Shown here piece after piece: positions 46,360 to 58,130 of a DNA stretch of 64,000 nucleotides (position 1 is the first letter of the stretch; each line of letters opens with the position of its first letter). A program made the translations under genes and the position numbers. The notes below the pieces were generated by a model, which was not told the DNA's origin, did no database searches, and saw nothing but the letters and a program-made list of their open reading frames with translations. The stretch lies in the NCBI GenBank assembly GCA_023548195.1, contig JAJHZJ010000419.1, positions 921,773 through 985,772 on the forward strand, given 5' to 3'. The DNA comes from Bettongia penicillata ogilbyi (lineage: Eukaryota; Chordata; Mammalia; Diprotodontia; Potoroidae).

Positions 46360-47470
46360 ATGCCTAGAAAAGGGAAGAAAAATAAGACTATAGAGAGTTT
46401 TTTCGAACAGATGCAAATGATCCCAACTTTCGGATCTGACGACGATGAGGACATATTCTTGCCATCAGGGAAAGACGTGGAGAGTGGGGCCTCTGTATCC
46501 CAGACATCCCAGGGGGATGTTGCTTGGGCTCAGGCCTTGGAAGAACTCAAAAAGGATTTTGAAAAGCAAGTTAGACAGGTGGAGGAAAAACTGGGAAGAG
46601 AAATGAGAGAGATGCAAGAAAAGTATGAAAAACGGGTCAATACCTTGGTAAAGGAGACCCAAAAAAATGCTGAAGAAAATAACACCTTGAAAAATAGGCT
46701 CACTCAATTGGCAAAAGAGGTTCAAAAAGCCAGTGAGGAGAAGAATGCTTTCAAAAGCAGAATTAGAAATGGAAAAAGAGGTTCAAAAGCTCACTGAAGA
46801 TAATAGTTCTCTCAAAATTAGAATGGAACAGATGGAGTCTAATGATTTTCGAGAAACCAAGAAATCACCAAACAAAACCAAAAGAATGAAAAAATGGAAG
46901 AGAATGTGAAATATCTCATGGGAAAAACAACTGACCTGGAAAATAGATCCAGGAGAGACAATTTAAAAATTATGGGATTACCTGAAAGTCATGATCAAAA
47001 AAAGAGCCTAGATATCATCTTCCATGAAATTATCGAGGAAAACTGCCCTGATATTCTACAAGCAGAGGGCAAAATAAGTCTTGAAAGAATCCATCGATCA
47101 CCACCTGAAAGAGATCCAAAAAGAGAAACTCCTAGGAACATTGTGGCCAAATTCCAGAACTCCCAGGTCAAGGAGAAAATCTTGCAAGCAGCTAGAAAGA
47201 AACAATTCCAATACTGTGGAAATAAAATCAGGATAACTCAAGCTAGCAGCTTCTACATTAAGGGATCGAAGGGCATGGAATAGGATATTCCAGAAGTCAA
47301 AGGAACTAGCACTCAAACCAAGAATCACCTACCCAGCTAAACTGAGTATAATACTTCAGGGGAAAATATGGTCTTTCAATGAAACAGAGGACTTTCAAGC
47401 ATTCTTGATGAAAAGACCAGAGCTGAAAAGAAAATTTGACTTTCAAACAAAAGAAGGAGAAGAAGCATGA
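46360..47470 (+). pseudogene. HAL1 ORF1 (second stack copy), nearly complete
   Basis: The ATG at 46360 starts MPRKGKKNKTIESFFEQ. An acidic stretch (DDDEDIF) and a coiled coil follow and stay open for 145 codons, until a small deletion at about 46767 shifts the frame. From 46894 a second open stretch of 129 codons covers the RRM (GLPESHDQKKSLDIIFHEI, ENCPDILQAEGK) and part of the C-terminal domain. It shifts again near 47240. The remaining C-terminal text (PRITYPAKLSI) ends at a TGA near 47468. This is the clearest start for the family and the least damaged copy. Confidence 0.92.
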
Positions 47471-47591
47471 AAAAGTAAACAGCAAAGAGAAGTCTTAAGG
47501 GACTCACCAGAAGTGAACTGTTTACATTCCTACATGGAAAGACAATATTTGTAAGTCTTAAAACTTTTCAGTATCTGGGTAGTTGGTGGGA

Positions 47592-47627
47592 CCACACACA
47601 CACACGTACATGCATGCACGCACATAC
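47592..47627. repeat. CA-rich tract in HAL1 3' UTR
   Basis: CA units with GTACATGCATGCACG interruptions, shorter than in the sister copy. Confidence 0.85.
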
Positions 47628-48465
47628 AGAGACAGAGAGCACAGAGTGAATTGAATAGGATGGGACCATATCTTAAAAGAGGTAAATGGTGAGAGAGAAA
47701 GGTAGGGGGAGGAAAGAGGGTGAAATGGAATGGGGTAATAATATGTCATTTAAGAGGCAAGTAGGAGACTTTTTAGTGGAGGAAAAAAGAGGAGAGCTGA
47801 GAAAGAAAAAAAAAAACAAGAAGTTTACCCTCATCACATTTGACTAAAGGAAGGAATAAAATGCACACTCATTTTGGTATGAAAACCTATGTTACAGTAT
47901 AGGAAAGTGGGGGAGAAGGAGATAAGCAAGGGGGGGGGATGATGGAAGGGAGGGCAAAGGGAGGAGGGAGCAATTTGAAGTCACCACTCGGGGAGGGACA
48001 GAATCAAAAGACAGAAGAGAAACAATGAGGGGCAGGTTAGGATGGAGGGTAATTCAGTTAGTCTTACACAACACGACTATCAGGGAAGTCATTTGCAAAA
48101 CTACACAGATATGGCCTATATTGAATTGCCTGCCTTCCCAAACGGAATGGGTGGGGAGGGAGGGATGGGGAGAATTTGGAACTCAAAGTTTTAGGAACAA
48201 CTATTTAGTATTGTTGTTGCTACTAGGAAAGAAGACATACAGTTAATGAGGAATAGAAAGTCATCTGGCCCTACAGGAGAAAAGAGAAAATGGAGACAAG
48301 AGAAGGGAGGGATGACAGAAGAGAGAGCAGATTGGAGATAGGGAAAATTAGATTGCTTGGGGTATTAGGGTGGGGGGAGGGGATAAAAGGGGAGAAAATT
48401 TGGAACCCAAAATTCTGTGAAAATGAATGTAAAAAGTTAAATAAATTAATTAATTAAAAAATAAA

Positions 48466-48484
48466 AAAAAATGAAAAGGGTGAA
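48466..48484. other. Target-site duplication, right copy (HAL1 at 46340)
   Basis: Exact repeat of 46321-46339. Confidence 0.95.
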
Positions 48485-48725
48485 TTAGCCACCAGTGAAG
48501 AGGATATTAAAGCAATAATTAGAAGCTGTTTTGCCCAACTGCATGCCAATAAATCTGACAATCTGAGTGAAATGGATAAATATCTACAAAAATACAAATT
48601 TCTTACATTAACAGAAGAGGAAATAAAAACATTTAGAAAAATAAAGTGGACAACTAATCAATGAATTTTCTAAAAATAATTCTCTGGGGTGTAGCCAAGA
48701 TGGTGGTATGAGAGCATGTATTCAC

Positions 48726-49079
48726 TTAAGCTCTAAGATAAACTCCTTCAGATACTTCTAAAAAGAGAATCTGGACAAATTTTTTGAGTGGCAAAATCCA
48801 CTGCGAGACAGAGTGTGGCAGATTTCCAGCCCAAGACTGCCTGGAAGGTTGATGGGAAAGATCTGTTGCATGGGGCTGGGGGAGTGTACAACCTATGGGC
48901 TGTTCCAATGTAAACCCTGCCATAGCAAAGTCAAGCAGTTCAAAGCCGAGGTAGCAGTGCGTATTCTCAAATGTATCAGCCCAGGACAGGAGTCTAGTGG
49001 AACTGAGTGAGAGAGAAGCATAGATCCCCAGGTAACAGCAGCAGCCGATTCTGAGACCATCAGCCTGTCTGTAAGTCAC
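48726..49079 (-). other. Antisense open frame in L1 5' UTR
   Basis: A 117-codon frame is antisense to the 5' UTR. It contains ATDLSHQPSRQSWAGNLPHS, which aligns in frame with ATDLSNQSFRSLWARNLLHS in the HAL1 at 1792-2031 and with VTDPWGRLSRALWNRNLFHC at 41226-41438. No function is claimed. Confidence 0.35.
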
Positions 49080-49525
49080 CTTGTTGAACTTTTGGGAGCC
49101 AGGATGGTGGAGTCATCTGTAAATATTCTCCTCCTCTCCTTGTTGACCTTGAAAAATCCAGAGAATATTTCCCCAGGAAAAATCCTGGAACCGAGGGAAC
49201 AGGCAAAGGGGTAAACAATCTCTTAGCCCAAGAGGCTAGGAAAATTTCAAAGGTGGGGGGAAGGGGGTCCCCCTTGCTGTGGCTGAAGGGGACCAGTGCA
49301 GGACTGGAGCTGTCTCAGACAGCCACACCTCAGCTAACCAGGAGGAGATTCTGAGCCCCAGGTGGGTGGAGCCCATAAATGCCAACACCAGGACCCCAAC
49401 TTGCTTTAGCACAGCCAGGACAATTGGACAGACATCAGGCAGATGACAGATCACCAGTTGCTGAGCTTGTCTGCACTGTAGCTCAGGAGAGGAGACTTCC
49501 TGAGGCCAGACCACCACCCCCCCTC

Positions 49526-49527
<2 letters not shown>

Positions 49528-49576
<49 letters not shown>
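49528..49576. repeat. (CA)n microsatellite in L1 5' UTR
   Basis: Uninterrupted AC dinucleotides, about 24 units. Confidence 0.95.
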
Positions 49577-49578
<2 letters not shown>

Positions 49579-49849
49579 TGTGCAGTAAACTCCAGGATAA
49601 CTAGGGAAACTCAAAAAGACTTCACCTGGCCTCTGCTTTGACACACAAACCAGCTCAGTACCATATAAACTGCAGCATACTAGCTTCAAGCTGAAAGAAC
49701 CAGAGGCTACAATAAAGAGAACCTCAAGTTCTAAGCACAAGAACTGTGGGACAGAGCCCTCTGTGACCCAGAAGCAGAGATCCACTAATAAAGGCCAAGA
49801 AAAAGTCAATCATCATTAGTAAGAAGCAAACCAGAAAAGAAAAGATCAT

Positions 49850-50835
49850 AGAAACATACTATGGGGACAAGCGCCAAAAAATTAATGTCAAAGAGATCAG
49901 CATTGAGACTGTACTCCCATCTGATACCTCAGAAGTGAATATGAACTGGTATCAAGTCCAAAGAACATTCTTGGAAGAGCTCAAGAAGGATTTTAAAAGT
50001 CAAATTAGAGAGGTAGAAGAAAAATTGGCAAATGATTTAAAAAATATGAAAATAGAATTTAAAAAGAAAATTGAACAAATGGAGAAGGAGAAACAAAACC
50101 TAATTGAAACAATTGGACAAATGGAAAAGGAGATGCAAAAGTTAACTGAAAAAAGCAATCTATTAAAAATTAGAATTGGGCAAGTAGAAGCTAATGACTC
50201 TATGACACATCAACAGTCAGTCAAACAAAATGTAAAGAATGAAAAAATAGAAGAAAATATCAAATATCTCATTGGAAAAACAACTAACCTGGAAAACAGA
50301 TCCAGGAGAGAAAATCTGAGAACTATTGGTCTATCAGAAGCCATGATGACAAAAAGGGCCTAGACAATATCTTCCAAGAGATCATAAAGCAAAACTGCCC
50401 TGAGGTCCTAGATCCAGAGGGCAAAATACTCATCAAAAGAATCCCCTGATCACCTCCTGAAAGACATTCTAAACTGAAAACACCAGAGGATATTGTTGCC
50501 AAATTCCAAAATTATCAAGCTAAGGAGAAAATACTGCAAGCAGTCAGGAAGAAACAATTCAAATAGTGAGGAACTACAGTCAGAATCACACAGGACCTTG
50601 CAGTTACTATATTAAAATATTAGAGGGACTGGAATATGATATTTCATAAGGCGAAGGAGCTTGGACTACAACCAAGGCTCAATTATCCAGAAAAATTGAG
50701 CATAATAATTCAGGCAAGGAGATGAATGTTCAATGAAACAAAGGATTTCCAGACCTTCCTGGTGAAAAAGTCAGACTTCAATAGAAAATTTGATCTTCAA
50801 ATACAAATCTCAAGAGAGATATTAAAAAGGTAAAT
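49850..50835 (+). pseudogene. L1 ORF1 (second L1), broken
   Basis: The coiled-coil protein is open for 142 codons from 49935. It has MEKEKQNLIETIGQMEKE heptads, then IGKTTNLENRSRRENLRTI leading into the RRM. A frameshift near 50360 and stops beyond it break the RRM and C-terminal domain, which can be followed to about 50830. Confidence 0.85.
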
Positions 50836-51429
50836 GGTAAAAAAAAAAAAACTCATTATTCAATAGGGGCAAACTATTTACATCCCTATAAGGGAAGATG
50901 ATATTTGTTAATCTTGAGAATTGTATATTCATTATGATATTTAGAAGTGATACACATAGATAGAGGAAGTATAAATTAAATGAAGTGATGATAAAAATAT
51001 GATTTAAGGGTGCAAAGAGATTGTAATGGGAGATGTGAAAAAGAGGAGGCAGAGAAGGGTAAATTACATCACAGGAAGGGACACAAAAACATATTACAGT
51101 AGAGGAAAAGAGAGGAGGGAGATGAGCACTGTTAGAGATTGACTGTCACCTGATTTAGTTCAAGGAGGAAACAACAAACTCAGTTAAGTATAGAAATCTA
51201 AGTAGTCCAGTAGGCAATAGGAGGGGAAAGAGAAAAGAAAAAGGAGGGGAGTCTAAAAGAGAGGGAAGAAGTAGTAAGGAAAAAGGGCAAAGAAAGGGAG
51301 AGGGGCTGACAGAAGGGAAGGAAGACTGAGGGAGCTGGTGGTCAAAAATTAAAACTCTACTCTTGAGGGGAAGGGAGTAGGGAGAACTAAAAGCAAAAAT
51401 GGGGAGAAATAAGATGGAGGGAAAGACAC

Positions 51430-54400
51430 AGTAATTATAACTGTTAATGTGAATGAATTGAATTTTCCCATAAAACAGAGGTAGATAGCAGAATGGATTA
51501 AAAACCACAATCTAACAGTACGTTCTTTACAAGAAACACATTTGAAACAGGAATACATACAAGGTAAAGGTAAATGGTTGGAGCAGAATATTTTATACTT
51601 CAACTGATGGGAAAAAACAGGGATAGCAATACTGATCTCTGAAAAAGTAAACGTAGAAATCTAATTAAAACAGGTAAGGAAGGAAACCATGTCCTGCTAG
51701 AAGGCACCATAGACAATGAACTAATATCATTGCTAAACATATATGCAACAAGTAATATAATATCCACATTCTTAGAGGAGAAGGTAAAGGAATTGCACGA
51801 AGAAATAGACAGCAAAGCTATACTATACCTCAACCTTCCCCTCTCTGAACTTCATAAATCTCACCTCAAATAAACAACAAAGAAGTGAAGGATGTGAATA
51901 GATCTCTGGATAAGGTAGATATGATAGCTCTCTGGAGAAAATTGAATGGGAATAGAAAGGAATATATCTTTTTCTCAGCAGTGCATGGCACATATACAAA
52001 AATTGACCATGTACTAGATCAAAAAACGTCAAAATCCAGTGCAGAAATGCAGAGATATTCAATGCCTCCTTCTCAGATCATAATGAAATAAAAATTATAT
52101 GTAACAAAAGGTCATAAAAATAGACCAAAAATTAATTGCAAACTAAATAATCTAATCTTAAAGAATGAATGAGTTAAACAATAAATCATAAAAACATTCA
52201 ATGACTGCATTTAAGAAAATAACAACGAGAAAACCTACCAAAACTTACGGGATGCTTCAAAAGCAGTTCTTCAGCAGTTTTATATCAATGAACACCTACA
52301 TGAATAAAATAGAGAAAGATGAGATCAATGAAGTGGGCATGCAGCTGAAAAAACTAGAAAAAGGACAAACTGAAAATCCCTGAGTAAATACTCAATTAGA
52401 AATATAGAAAAGCAAAGGATTAATTTAAAAAATTGAAGAAAACTATCAATAATAATAATATTACATATAACATATATAATAAAACTAAGTTAGCTTTATA
52501 AAAAAACAATAAAATTGATAAATCTTTGGTCAATTTGATTTAAAAAAAGAAGAAAACCAAATTATCAATATCAAAAGCAAAAATGGTAAACTTACCTCCA
52601 ACAAGAAGAAAATTGAAACAATAATTAGAAATTACTTTACCCAACTGTATGCCAATAAATTTGACAATCTAAATGAGATGGGTGAATATTTTAGAAACTA
52701 TAAATTGCCCAGATTAACAGAAGAGGAAGTTGAATACTTAAATAACTCCAACTCAGAAAAAGAAATTGAACAAGTCATCAACGAACTCCATGGGAAAAAA
52801 ATCTCCAGGGACAGATGGATTTACAAGTGAATTCTATCTAACATTTAAAGAAGAGTTAATTGCAAAACTATATAAACTATTTGGGAAAATCGATGAAAAA
52901 AGAGATCTACCAAATTTTTTTATGATAAAAATGTGATTCTGACACCTAAACCAGGAAAAACCAAAGCAGAGAAAGAAATTTATAGACAGATTTCTCTAAT
53001 GAATTTAGATGCAAAAATTTCAAGTAAGATATTAGTAAAAAGAATACAGCAGCTTATCATGAGAATAATATATTATGATCAAGTAGGATTTATTCCAGGA
53101 ATGCAGGGCTTGTTCAGTATTAGTAAAACTATCAGAATTATTGATCATATTAACAAAACAACTAATAGAAACCATATGATTATCTCAATAGACGCAGAAA
53201 AAGCTTTTGACAAAATACAATATCATTCCTGTTGAAGACAATGAAGAACACAGGAATAAATAAAACTTTCCATAAAACAATACACAGCATCTACCTAAAA
53301 CCATCAGCAAGTGTTAAATGTAATGGGGCTAAGCTTGATGCATTTCCAATAAGATCAGGGGTGAAACAAAGATGTCCATTATCACCACTGTTATTCAATA
53401 TGGTACTAGAAATGCTAGCTTTAGCAATAAGAGAAGAAAAAGAAATTGAAGGAATAAGAATAGGCAAAGAAGAAACTAAGTTATTACTCTTTGCAGATGT
53501 TATGATGATATACTTAGAAAATCTTAGAGAACAAGTAAAAACCTACTTGAAATAATAAACAAATATGGTGAAGTTGCAAGTTACAAAATAAACCCACATA
53601 AATCATCTGCATTTTTATTTATAATACTAACAAAGCCCCACAGCAAGAGATATAAAGAAGAATCCCATTTAAAGCTGCAGTAGAAACTGTAAAATATCTG
53701 AGGGTCTACCTACCAAAACAACCCAGGGATTATACAAACAGAATTACAAAACACTTTTCACACAAATAAAGTCAGATCTAAATAAGTGGAAAAATATCAG
53801 TTGCTCATGGGTAGGCCGATGTAATAAAAATAATAATTCTACCTAAATTAATTGACTTATTCAGGGTCACACCAATCAAATTGTCAGAAAAACAATTTCT
53901 GGAGCTAGAAAAAATATCAAAATTTGTTTGGACAAACAAAAGGTCCAGAATATCTAGGGAATTAATGAAAGAAAATGCTAGGGAAGGTGACCTAGCCCTA
54001 CTAGATCTCAAATTGTATTACAAAGCAGCAATCATCAAAACCATTTGGTACAGGCTAAGAAATAGAAGGGTAGACCAATGTAAAAGGTTAGGTACTCAAG
54101 ACACAACAATCAATGAGTATAGTAATCTACTGTTTCATAAATCCAAGGATTCCAGCTTCTGGGATAAGAACTCGCTGTGTGACAAAAACTGCTGGGAAAA
54201 CTGGATAACAGTGTAGCAGAAATTGGGCATAGACGAATGTCTGACACTGTGCACAAGAATAAAGTCCTAATGGATACAAGATGTAGTCATAAAGACTGAT
54301 ACTATAAACAAATTAGGGGAGCAAGGAATAATATATTTGTCAGAGTTATAGAGAATGGAGAAAATTATGACCAAACAAGAGCTGCAAAATGGAAAATTTT

Positions 54401-54880
54401 GATTACATTAAATTGAAAAGTTTTTGCACAAACAAATCCAGTGCAGCCAACATTAGGAGGGAAGTAGAAAACTTGGAAAGAATTTTCGCAGCTGGTATCT
54501 GTGAAAAAGACCTCATTTCTAAAATATATAGAGAACTGAGTCAAATGTACAAGAAACCAAGTCATTCCTCAATTGATAAATGGTTCAAATATATGAACAG
54601 GCAGCTTTCAGAGGAAGAAATTAAAACTATCTATAGTCATATGAAAAAATGCTCTACATCACTGTTGATTAGAGAGATGCATATCAAAACAACTCTGAGG
54701 TATCACACCTATCAGATTGGTTAACATGACAAAACAGGAGGATGATAAATGTTGGAGAAAATATGGGAGAAATTAGAATAGTAATTAATTTTTGGAGGAG
54801 CTGTGAGTGATCCAATCATTCTGGAGAGCAATTTGGAACTATGCCCAAAGGGCTACAAAAATGTGCATACCCTTTCAACC
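51430..54880 (+). pseudogene. L1 ORF2 (second L1): endonuclease and RT, broken
   Basis: The endonuclease domain lies at about 51430-52090. The RT region is the best preserved. One open stretch (52933-53235) has [17 protein letters not shown] and [15 protein letters not shown]. The next (53232-53555) overlaps it in another frame and has [17 protein letters not shown] and [12 protein letters not shown]. The catalytic FADD is FADV here, so it is dead. C-terminal pieces are open at 53881-54216 (KFVWTNKRSRIS) and 54389-54724 (a KSFCTNKSSAANIRREVENL block). The frame is cut at about 54884 by the RTE. The last part lies after 58131 (open at 58219-58482). Confidence 0.88.
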
Positions 54881-54884
54881 AAGG

Positions 54885-57800
54885 GTTGCCAAGGATGCCA
54901 AGGTCATCCACTGCATCCTGAGCCATCACCAGTTGTCTTGACTCTGTCCTGTCACTGGACTATGATGACTCTGGAGGAGAGGATGAGATTGATGACTTCA
55001 TGCAACTCTGCCTCACTTAAATCCAATTTACACACAAATCAAAAGACATCACCCATACCATTTCACTAATATGCCTCAAAGTCCTGTGGTGACAGGCAAG
55101 TGATGAAGCAGCAGGTGTGGATACACTAGGAGCTGTAGTCACAATCCTGCACACAGGTGGCCTAGGCCATAGGGTCATTTTTCACTGGAAGCAGCAGTGG
55201 GACTTGGCAGACCCCTGGGTGTCTGAGCATCCTTTTAAAGATTGCACTGCTCATCTCCTGGTGTGAGGAAGGGGGCTAGAAAAGGTGACCTAAACATTGC
55301 CTGCTTACCCAACTCTGACCTGATTACCGTAGCAGGCAAGGAATCCCTCTATAAGGTTGAAACACAAAAAAAGGTACAAAAACATCTACAAAGATGATTC
55401 CACTCACCATCAGCACATGGAATGTGCATACACTAATAGACAACACAAAGTCCAGTAGGCCTGAAAGAAGAATTGCCCTTGTTGCAAGAGAACTCAACAG
55501 GTATCACATCCAAATAGCAGCCCTGAGTGAAACAAGGTTGGCAAATGAAGGCCAGCTTACTGAGGTTGGAGCTGGATATATTTTTTCTGGAGTGGGCACA
55601 GTGAAGGGGAGTGCTGTGAAGCTGATGTGGATTTTGCATTCAAAACCAATCTAATCAACAAGCTGGCATGCCTGCCAAAAGTAGTGAATGACAGGCTCAT
55701 GACAATGCAATTGCCACTCGCAGGAAAAAGCAATGCCACCATCATCAGTGCCTATGCTCCCACTATGACAAATCCTGATGAAGTCAAAGAAAAATTTTAT
55801 AAAGACCTAGAGACCCTTATCATCAATGTGCCAAAAGAGGACAAGCTTATAATTCTGGCTGACTTTAATGTTAGAGTAGGCTCAGACTACCAGACTTGGC
55901 AGGAAGTCCTAGGGAGGAATGGAATTGGAAACAGCAACAGCAATGAACTTTCACTACTGAAGACTTGTGCATCACATAACCTTCTCATCACCAACATTGT
56001 CTTCCTTTTACCTAAATGCAATAAAACTTCATGGCTGTACAAGCAAAGCTTCGAGAGAGATGCAAGATTCCTGGCTCAATAAGAAGGCAGATGAAATTCA
56101 GTTTTATGCTGATAGTAACAATCCAAAGTGCTTTTATGATTCCCTGAAGCTATTTATGGACCAAAAACCTATGGTGCATCACAACTACTCAGTGCTGATG
56201 GAGCCACATTGATTAGTGATAAGGACATGATCCTAGAGAGATGGGCTGAACACTTCCACAGTGTTCTCAACAGACCATCATCAATCAATGCTGAGACCAT
56301 TGACTGTTTACCTTGGGTTGATCAATCCCTCCTTAGCTGAACTTCCAACTGAAGAAGAGGTTTTGAGGGCCATTAGGCTCCTTTCATGTGGCAAAGCACC
56401 TGGTGCTGATTATATTCCAGCTAAGATTTACAAAGTAGGGAGACCATTGCTCACTCAAAAGCTGACTGAAATTTTCCAGGTTATATGGCAAGAGGAGGTT
56501 ATCACCCAAGAGTTCAAGGATACCTCCATTGTCCATCTCTATAAGGGTAAAGGGAATAGGTTGCCCTGTGACAATCACAGGGGGATCTCTCTCTTAGTCA
56601 TTGGTGGCAAAATTCTTGCTAGAGACCTCCTTAATAGGCTGATCCTTCACCTGGAAGATGGTCATATACCTGAGAACCAGCATGGCTTCAGAAAGGGACA
56701 AGGAACAGTCGATATGGTGTTTGCTGCCTGACAATTCCAGGAGAAATGCCAGGAGCAGAACAGAGGTCTGTTCATAATGTTTGTAGATCTGCTCAAGGCC
56801 TTTGACACTGTTAGTCATGAGGGCTTATGGAAAATTCTGTCAAAATTTGGTTGCCCAGAGAAGTTAATCAATATCGTATGTCAGTTCATGATGGCATGTT
56901 AGCCTAGGTTCTGGATAACAGACAAAGCTCTCATGGCTTCCCAGTCACCAGTGGAGTGAAACGGGGCTGTGTGCTCGTTCCCATGCTTTTTACCATGATG
57001 TTTTCAGCCATGTTGGCAAATGCTTTCAATGAGGATGAACATGGCATCAAGGTCAACTACCATACTGATGGTAAGTTCCTCAATTTGAAAAGGCTACAAG
57101 TCAAGACCAAAGTGGAGGGAGTATTTGTGCATGATTTTCTGTTTGCAGATGATTGTGCACTCAATGCAGCCTCTGAAGCTGAGATGCAACAACGTATGGA
57201 TCAATTTTCTGCTGCTTGTGCTAATTTTTGCCTAATAATTAGCACCAAAAAAACATACATGCTCCATCAGACACCACCACACCATCTGTACGTGGAACCA
57301 CCAGTTACAACAAATGTTGTTTTAAATGCTGTGGATAAGTTCACTTACCTTGGCAGTGTACCTTCCAGGTATATACACATTGACAATGAAGTTGATGCAC
57401 ACATTGCCAGAGCTAGCTCAGTGTTTGGGAGACTCTGAAGAAAAGTTTGGGAGAGAAGAGGTATTAGATTGACTACCAAATTGAAGGTCTACAGAGCCAT
57501 TGTGCTGACTTCATTGTTGTATGCCTGTGAAACATGGACAATCTACAAGTGCCAAGCCAGGAAACTGAATCATTTTCGTTTGAACTGTCTTAGGAAAATT
57601 GTGAGGATCACCTGGCAGGATAAGGTACCAGATATTGACGTTCTTGCTTGAGCTGAACTGTCAAGTATGCAAACTGAGCTTCAGAGAGGGCAACTTAAAT
57701 GGGCAGGTCACGTTGTTCAAATACCAAATGTATGCTTGCCAAAAAGACTATTTCATGGAGAACCTCCATGGGGCAAGTGATCACATGGTGGCCAGAAGAA

Positions 57801-58130
57801 ACAATACAAGGACACTCTCAAGGTCTCTCTCAAGAACTCTATATTTGACTGTGCAACATGGGAGACACTGGCACAGGACCACTCAGTATGGCATGCCTAC
57901 ATAAGAAAAGTTGCTGTACTCTTTGAGCAAAGCAAAATTGAGACAACACAAAGTAAACACAGGAAGTACAAATTTGGAATATTCACCCCAAATATTCACA
58001 TGCCCAACCTGTAGTAGAGCATTCCAAGCTCATATTGGTCTGATCAGTCACAGTCAGATACACTGGAATTTCACTTTACAATGGTGATTTCATTTTGGTC
58101 TTCTTTGAAGACAAAGGACAATGTCCACCA
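54885..58130 (+). mobile_element. RTE-type LINE, about 3.2 kb, nested in L1
   Basis: The 5' region (ccaaggatgccaaggtcatc on) is followed by one broken ORF with endonuclease and RT and a short 3' end with gatttcattttggtcttctt and gaagacaaaggacaat. A short repeat, caacca, is seen at both junctions (about 54876 and 58124). The host L1 text resumes at 58131 with actgcttctaggactctatc. It is the youngest layer of its branch, because it sits inside an L1 that sits inside an L1. Confidence 0.9.
55394..58065 (+). pseudogene. RTE ORF: endonuclease, RT and C-terminal zinc finger, broken
   Basis: The APE-type endonuclease starts MIPLTISTWNVHTL, with ALSETRLANEG, IISAYAPTM and LADFNVRVG (55394-56082, with one frame change near 55640). 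The RT has LPTEEEVLRAIRLLSCGKAPG (56340-56400), HGFRKGQGTVD (56680), KRGCVLVPMLFTMMFS (56960) and the intact catalytic DFLFADDCALNA (57130-57170). Distal pieces are ACETWTIYKCQARKLNHF (57520) and a last stretch with CPTCSRAF and LISHSQIH, a C2H2-type finger, at about 58005-58065. Stops at about 56085 and 56730 and several frameshifts show decay. Confidence 0.88.

Larger units (their letters stand above)
46340..48465 (+). mobile_element. HAL1 element, 5'-truncated (about 2.1 kb)
   Basis: It starts at gtcaagtaactggctggg, which corresponds to about 41890 in the first copy, so the 5' UTR is missing and ORF1 is complete at its start. The rest is colinear with the first copy, including the CA-rich tract, purine-rich UTR and ttaaataaattaattaa end. 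By eye the two copies are about 95% identical across the coiled-coil region. The exact 19-bp duplication marks a separate insertion. Confidence 0.93.

Noticed and set aside
49236..49809. Overlapping frames with long Val-Cys or Thr-His runs
   Set aside because: They are translations of the (CA)n tract in the L1 5' UTR.
52933..53555. Two overlapping open RT pieces that might suggest an active L1
   Set aside because: They are in different frames, the catalytic FADD is changed to FADV, and the rest of ORF2 is broken and interrupted by an RTE.
56956..57438. RTE RT piece with intact FADD as a sign of an active element
   Set aside because: Upstream stops and several frameshifts split the ORF. A conserved motif alone does not make it functional.
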